This document shows, in pieces, positions 62,001 to 64,000 of a stretch of DNA of 64,000 nucleotides. Every line of letters starts with the position of its first letter. Position 1 is the stretch's first letter. Origin of the DNA: an uncultured Lachnospiraceae bacterium (GTDB lineage: Bacteria > Bacillota > Clostridia > Lachnospirales > Lachnospiraceae); NCBI GenBank assembly GCA_910588955.1, contig CAJURQ010000002.1, positions 75,758-139,757 of the forward strand, given 5' to 3'. The position numbers were made by a program, and so were the translations under genes. Below the pieces are notes generated by a model. That model saw nothing but the letters and a program-made list of their open reading frames with translations. It had not been told where the DNA came from and did no database searches.

Positions 62001-63988
62001 ACTTTCGGATCGCTGCTCGTCCACACCGCCTCCGCCGGATCGGATTCCACATCGTCCACGTAGAATTTAAGCTGTTGTACCGCGGGATTTTCCGCGCCGT
62101 AAACTTTGTTCAGGGAAATGCTCGTCTTGTCCAGTTTCAACACCGGATAGTAGGTATCGTTCGGCATATTATCGAAAACGGGAATCTTGAATACAAAAGC
62201 ATTATTCAGGGAACCCGCATTCGTGTACATTTTTTTCGTGGTGGATGACTCACTTCTGGGCGCCTGAATATTCTGCATATACTGATGGTTATACACGCCA
62301 TAGGAACTGTTCTTATTCACATTAAACTTTTCCAGATAAATCGTGTCCTGCCCTTTTAAAATGTAATTGTTTCCGATTGTGCCCGCGCCGCCTTCCAGAG
62401 ACTTATAACGAGTATTCCAGCCCTTATTCTTTGCGTATGTTAAACCTTTCACAATCTTCTCCGTCGTGGAAGAACCGTTCACGCCCACATTGAAAAAGTT
62501 ATAATACCCTTCGTAACCCGGATAGGTGCCGGAGATCAGCCCTGACGTTCCCTGTCCCTGCTCCTGATAGACACGGGATGCAAGGTGGATCGGGCTTAAC
62601 TTCCTGCCCTTTCCTATCTCAAAGAAAGCCTTTGCATAGGTGCGCCCCGCCGAATCATCCGGAAGTTTCCCCTTCATAAAAGTGCCGTTTAAGAAAGTCT
62701 GCACCGCAGATTCCGTGTGATAGGACGCGTTAAACGTCAACTGCTCAAACTGGAAAACATAAGTTTCCGTCAGAAAATTACGCGGGTCCATGTGGTATGC
62801 CACCGCCGGCTGCGTCGCATAATTCCAGCCGCTCTCAGTGGGACAAGGCTTGCCGACCCAGCCTTTTTCCACGTTTGCGTTCGTTGCCTGAATCAGACTC
62901 TTGTCCCCCATCTCCGCAGATACAGATGCATTAAAATCCAGCCCTGTCTTCATCGGCACAAAGATCCAATTCGGATGGGCGTCTTTCAGCTTTCTCAACT
63001 CAGCCTGATAAGACCCCGGAAAGGCGCTGATATCCGAAGTGTCCACCGCATAAGTCATCATGGAATAGGTTCGCATTCCATAAGCCGTATTTTCGTAAGT
63101 CTCCGCCCCCAATTCCAGAATCGGAAGCAGATATTCTTCCTCCCACGCCAGCCAATCCTCGTCGGAGTAGGCGAGATAATAGCTCTGCACATACCCTGTG
63201 CCTTCCGCGCCGTCCAGAAGATACTGCGCCTGATACCAGACGTCATCCTCCGTGATCTCCACACCCTTTATATATAATGTCTGCCCAATCTCAAGCGCTG
63301 CCGCCTTCCCGCTCTCCGCATCCGCCTCTTTGCGGACGTCGTAGGAATCCGTGTGATAGAGCAGCGCCATCAGCGGTTTCTCTGAAAGCAATGCGTCAAA
63401 GGCTTCCTTTGCCTGCCGTATCAACGCCTCCCGCTCTGCGTCCAGACTGTTCTCAGAAACGGAAGACAGGTCGTTCTCTGAGACGGAAGATACATCGTTC
63501 TCCGAAACCGAATCCACATCGTTTCCGGAAACCTGATCCGTTTCCTCCTCTTCCGTTCCGCTGTCACTTGGCGTTTCCTCCCCCGGATTCTGTATCTCCT
63601 CATCGCCGGGCTCCTGCGGTTCGCCCTCTACGGGTTCTCCGGTCTCCGTACTCTCTTCCGGATTCTGCGGTTCGCTTTCTTCTCCCGGGTTCTGTGGTTC
63701 TCCTTCCCCGGATTCTACGGGATTCTGTATCTCCCCATCGCCGGATTCTACGGGATTCTGTATCTCCCCATCGCCGGATTCTTCGCTCCCATCCGGATTC
63801 TCGGGCACATCTCCCGCTTCGGGTTCTCCTTTTCCGTTCGACTCCCCTTCCTCAAAAACCGTCGCCTCCACCTCCGGCTGCTCCGCCAGAACCGTCAACG
63901 GCGCACTCTCCACGCAGAGCGCGAGACAAAGCAGCAGCGCAAAAGCTCTGCCGCAGTTCTTTTTTCGTCTGTTTCTCCCCCGTCCCAT
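59009..63988 (-). CDS. Secreted glucosaminidase-domain protein with SH3-like, Ig-like and MBG-like repeats
   Basis: The roughly 1659-residue protein has a signal peptide with a basic n-region, a Glu/Pro linker with repeats, a VSGNDV/VSENDV tract (near 152-180) and an SH3-like unit near 200-270. A glucosaminidase domain at about 330-590 contains NFLTETYVFQFEQL, IHLASRVYQEQG with the likely catalytic Glu, and YYNFFNVG, as in autolysins of the LytD type. BIG2-like Ig modules (TSSDPKVATV, TSANQKIATV, TSSNDKVATV), an InlB-like FRGWYTEADG unit and many MBG-like repeats follow. No anchor is seen. ATG 63988 is the first ATG, but the frame is open to the window edge without a ribosome binding site, so the true start may lie outside. 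Confidence 0.88.
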   Translation of the reverse strand: MGRGRNRRKKNCGRAFALLLCLALCVESAPLTVLAEQPEVEATVFEEGESNGKGEPEAGDVPENPDGSEESGDGEIQNPVESGDGEIQNPVESGEGEPQNPGEESEPQNPEESTETGEPVEGEPQEPGDEEIQNPGEETPSDSGTEEEETDQVSGNDVDSVSENDVSSVSENDLSSVSENSLDAEREALIRQAKEAFDALLSEKPLMALLYHTDSYDVRKEADAESGKAAALEIGQTLYIKGVEITEDDVWYQAQYLLDGAEGTGYVQSYYLAYSDEDWLAWEEEYLLPILELGAETYENTAYGMRTYSMMTYAVDTSDISAFPGSYQAELRKLKDAHPNWIFVPMKTGLDFNASVSAEMGDKSLIQATNANVEKGWVGKPCPTESGWNYATQPAVAYHMDPRNFLTETYVFQFEQLTFNASYHTESAVQTFLNGTFMKGKLPDDSAGRTYAKAFFEIGKGRKLSPIHLASRVYQEQGQGTSGLISGTYPGYEGYYNFFNVGVNGSSTTEKIVKGLTYAKNKGWNTRYKSLEGGAGTIGNNYILKGQDTIYLEKFNVNKNSSYGVYNHQYMQNIQAPRSESSTTKKMYTNAGSLNNAFVFKIPVFDNMPNDTYYPVLKLDKTSISLNKVYGAENPAVQQLKFYVDDVESDPAEAVWTSSDPKVATVQNGLVRAEEPGEAVIKASYKQVEVSCKVTVKTPLQNIELDKDTVTLRRPDTVVEDTKNLSAQEKAENISETTLQVSFDPANTTSDKTIVWTSANQKIATVKADPADSSRAVVTAVGTGEVKITAKASKAGSKTAVCVVKVIAPIYKLELSDPGAAEGAEKTELFKGQSVSLDAEYWPKDTTSDNVITWTSSNDKVATVKNGRVTAQGAGTAKITAAVPGYTASYDVAVKVCNVTFHTETGAVGQSLSLGYGESVGEERMPKAKQLAGKIFRGWYTEADGQGSVFTAEQSVYAAQTHVYPHYQAIGTEKGFYVVPVGSQTYTGGVIKPKVRVFDSTVMPDGSLLAPGASEVLELVEDRDYTLSYKNNKNVNAEGKARPTITVKGKGNYTGTEYVYFDIVPKALTDHDITADDVTVAYSGRAVKSSPAVYRDGKKLAVNRDYTLRYPWTGAGAYTKAGTYPIVILGKGGYTGQITIYEKITSDVLLSKVSVAKIPNQTYSNEQMREEGGIRPAALTVTYKKQPLVENEHYTLAYSNDQAIGKATVTMTAVEGSGYAGSKSVTYQIVGTSIAKAKVEGLENKEYVAIDKEWEAEDVRYEAAYQKMLQTPGVYTLTLNDVVLTESRDGGKTGDYVVSYAGAAKKGAVKAGTASIIFKGVNEYSGQIKKSYKILPCEIDEGRTGSDFTLSYYTQDELPEDEEPLKNLNGITTPYVKGGSKPVILLEYQGTPLELNKDYRISYKNNNALTTPEMEENKLPAWTITGKGSFKGKLTGTFTITDGRFDGRIGAQENGKPKIAMTLKDVVYREKKGAYKTKATLKDVSGSALAAGRDYDKNLQYTYESDTKILVLEDKILVEDERKKGELVEEADIPPAGTAIRVTARGLGAYAGSGEQPPEISAVYRIVAADLSKAKVKVAAKGYQDGRPVTLKAEDLTITMSGVEEPLVLGEDYIIKEETYVNHAKKGKAKVTLQGIGNYGGEKSITYTIGAKELLWWLG
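63711..63776. repeat. 33-bp tandem repeat, two identical-length copies
   Basis: Copies at 63711-63743 and 63744-63776 encode the 11-residue unit GDGEIQNPVES in the linker after the signal peptide of the glucosaminidase protein; degenerate copies lie beside them. Confidence 0.9.
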
Positions 63989-64000
63989 CAAATGAAACGC

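Noticed and set aside
49829..63988. Sortase-anchored surface proteins
   Set aside because: No LPxTG-like motif followed by a hydrophobic segment and basic tail was found in any of the four proteins, and no sortase gene is present.

Overview
The window looks like a chromosomal segment of a Gram-positive Clostridia species, most likely Lachnospiraceae. This is inferred from strong AGGAG-type ribosome binding sites, sigma-A-like promoters, surface proteins with leucine-rich, GLUG, Ig-like and cell-wall glucosaminidase domains, a linker motif of the form VSxND, and membrane families (DUF6020-, DUF6044- and DUF6077-like, from memory of the families) that are common in that group. No rRNA, tRNA, CRISPR array or complete transposon was seen. 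Nearly the whole window is devoted to building and decorating extracellular glycans.

Layout. 1-2860: an acidic-repeat protein running off the left edge, a zinc-ribbon protein, a membrane-anchored SGNH-fold protein without its catalytic Ser, and a small AT-rich toxin-antitoxin remnant whose PIN toxin is broken. 2869-8368: a minus-strand group with an SGNH protein, an ORF6N protein, an MBOAT O-acyltransferase and a membrane protein in two pieces. 8525-16301: an FAD oxidoreductase, a three-gene ABC-2 exporter, a GT-C-like membrane glycosyltransferase and a secreted SGNH lipoprotein. 16373-25340: a radical SAM/SPASM protein, a YfhO/DUF6044-like membrane protein, a GtrA protein, a VOC protein, another GT-C-like protein, an acyl carrier protein, an FkbH-like HAD enzyme and another SGNH protein. 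25548-36976: GT-C-like proteins, a DPM1-type GT2, two more MBOAT proteins (one with its own SGNH partner), an AAA/DUF4143 ATPase preceded by a 32-bp periodic repeat array, and a ChbG-type deacetylase. 36969-49752: membrane glycosyltransferases, GT2, GT4 and GT8 enzymes, and the UDP-glucose dehydrogenase plus UDP-glucuronate epimerase that supply uronic acids. 49829-64000: four large or medium secreted surface proteins rich in tandem repeats.

How the parts fit (inference). Cytoplasmic GT2/GT4/GT8 enzymes and the uronic acid pathway build an acidic glycan. DPM1-type GT2 enzymes would charge undecaprenyl phosphate with single sugars, GtrA would help flip them, and the many GT-C-like proteins would use them outside. 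The MBOAT/SGNH sets would then O-acylate the polymer. The FkbH-like enzyme next to a stand-alone acyl carrier protein suggests that one acyl donor is a glyceryl (or related C3 hydroxyacyl) group derived from 1,3-bisphosphoglycerate, giving a Dlt-like decoration route with a different activating enzyme. No Wzx flippase, Wzy polymerase or initiating phosphoglycosyltransferase is visible, so the window is probably part of a larger locus or works on an already assembled glycan.

Functions given as families are recognised from sequence memory and visible motifs. No database search was run.
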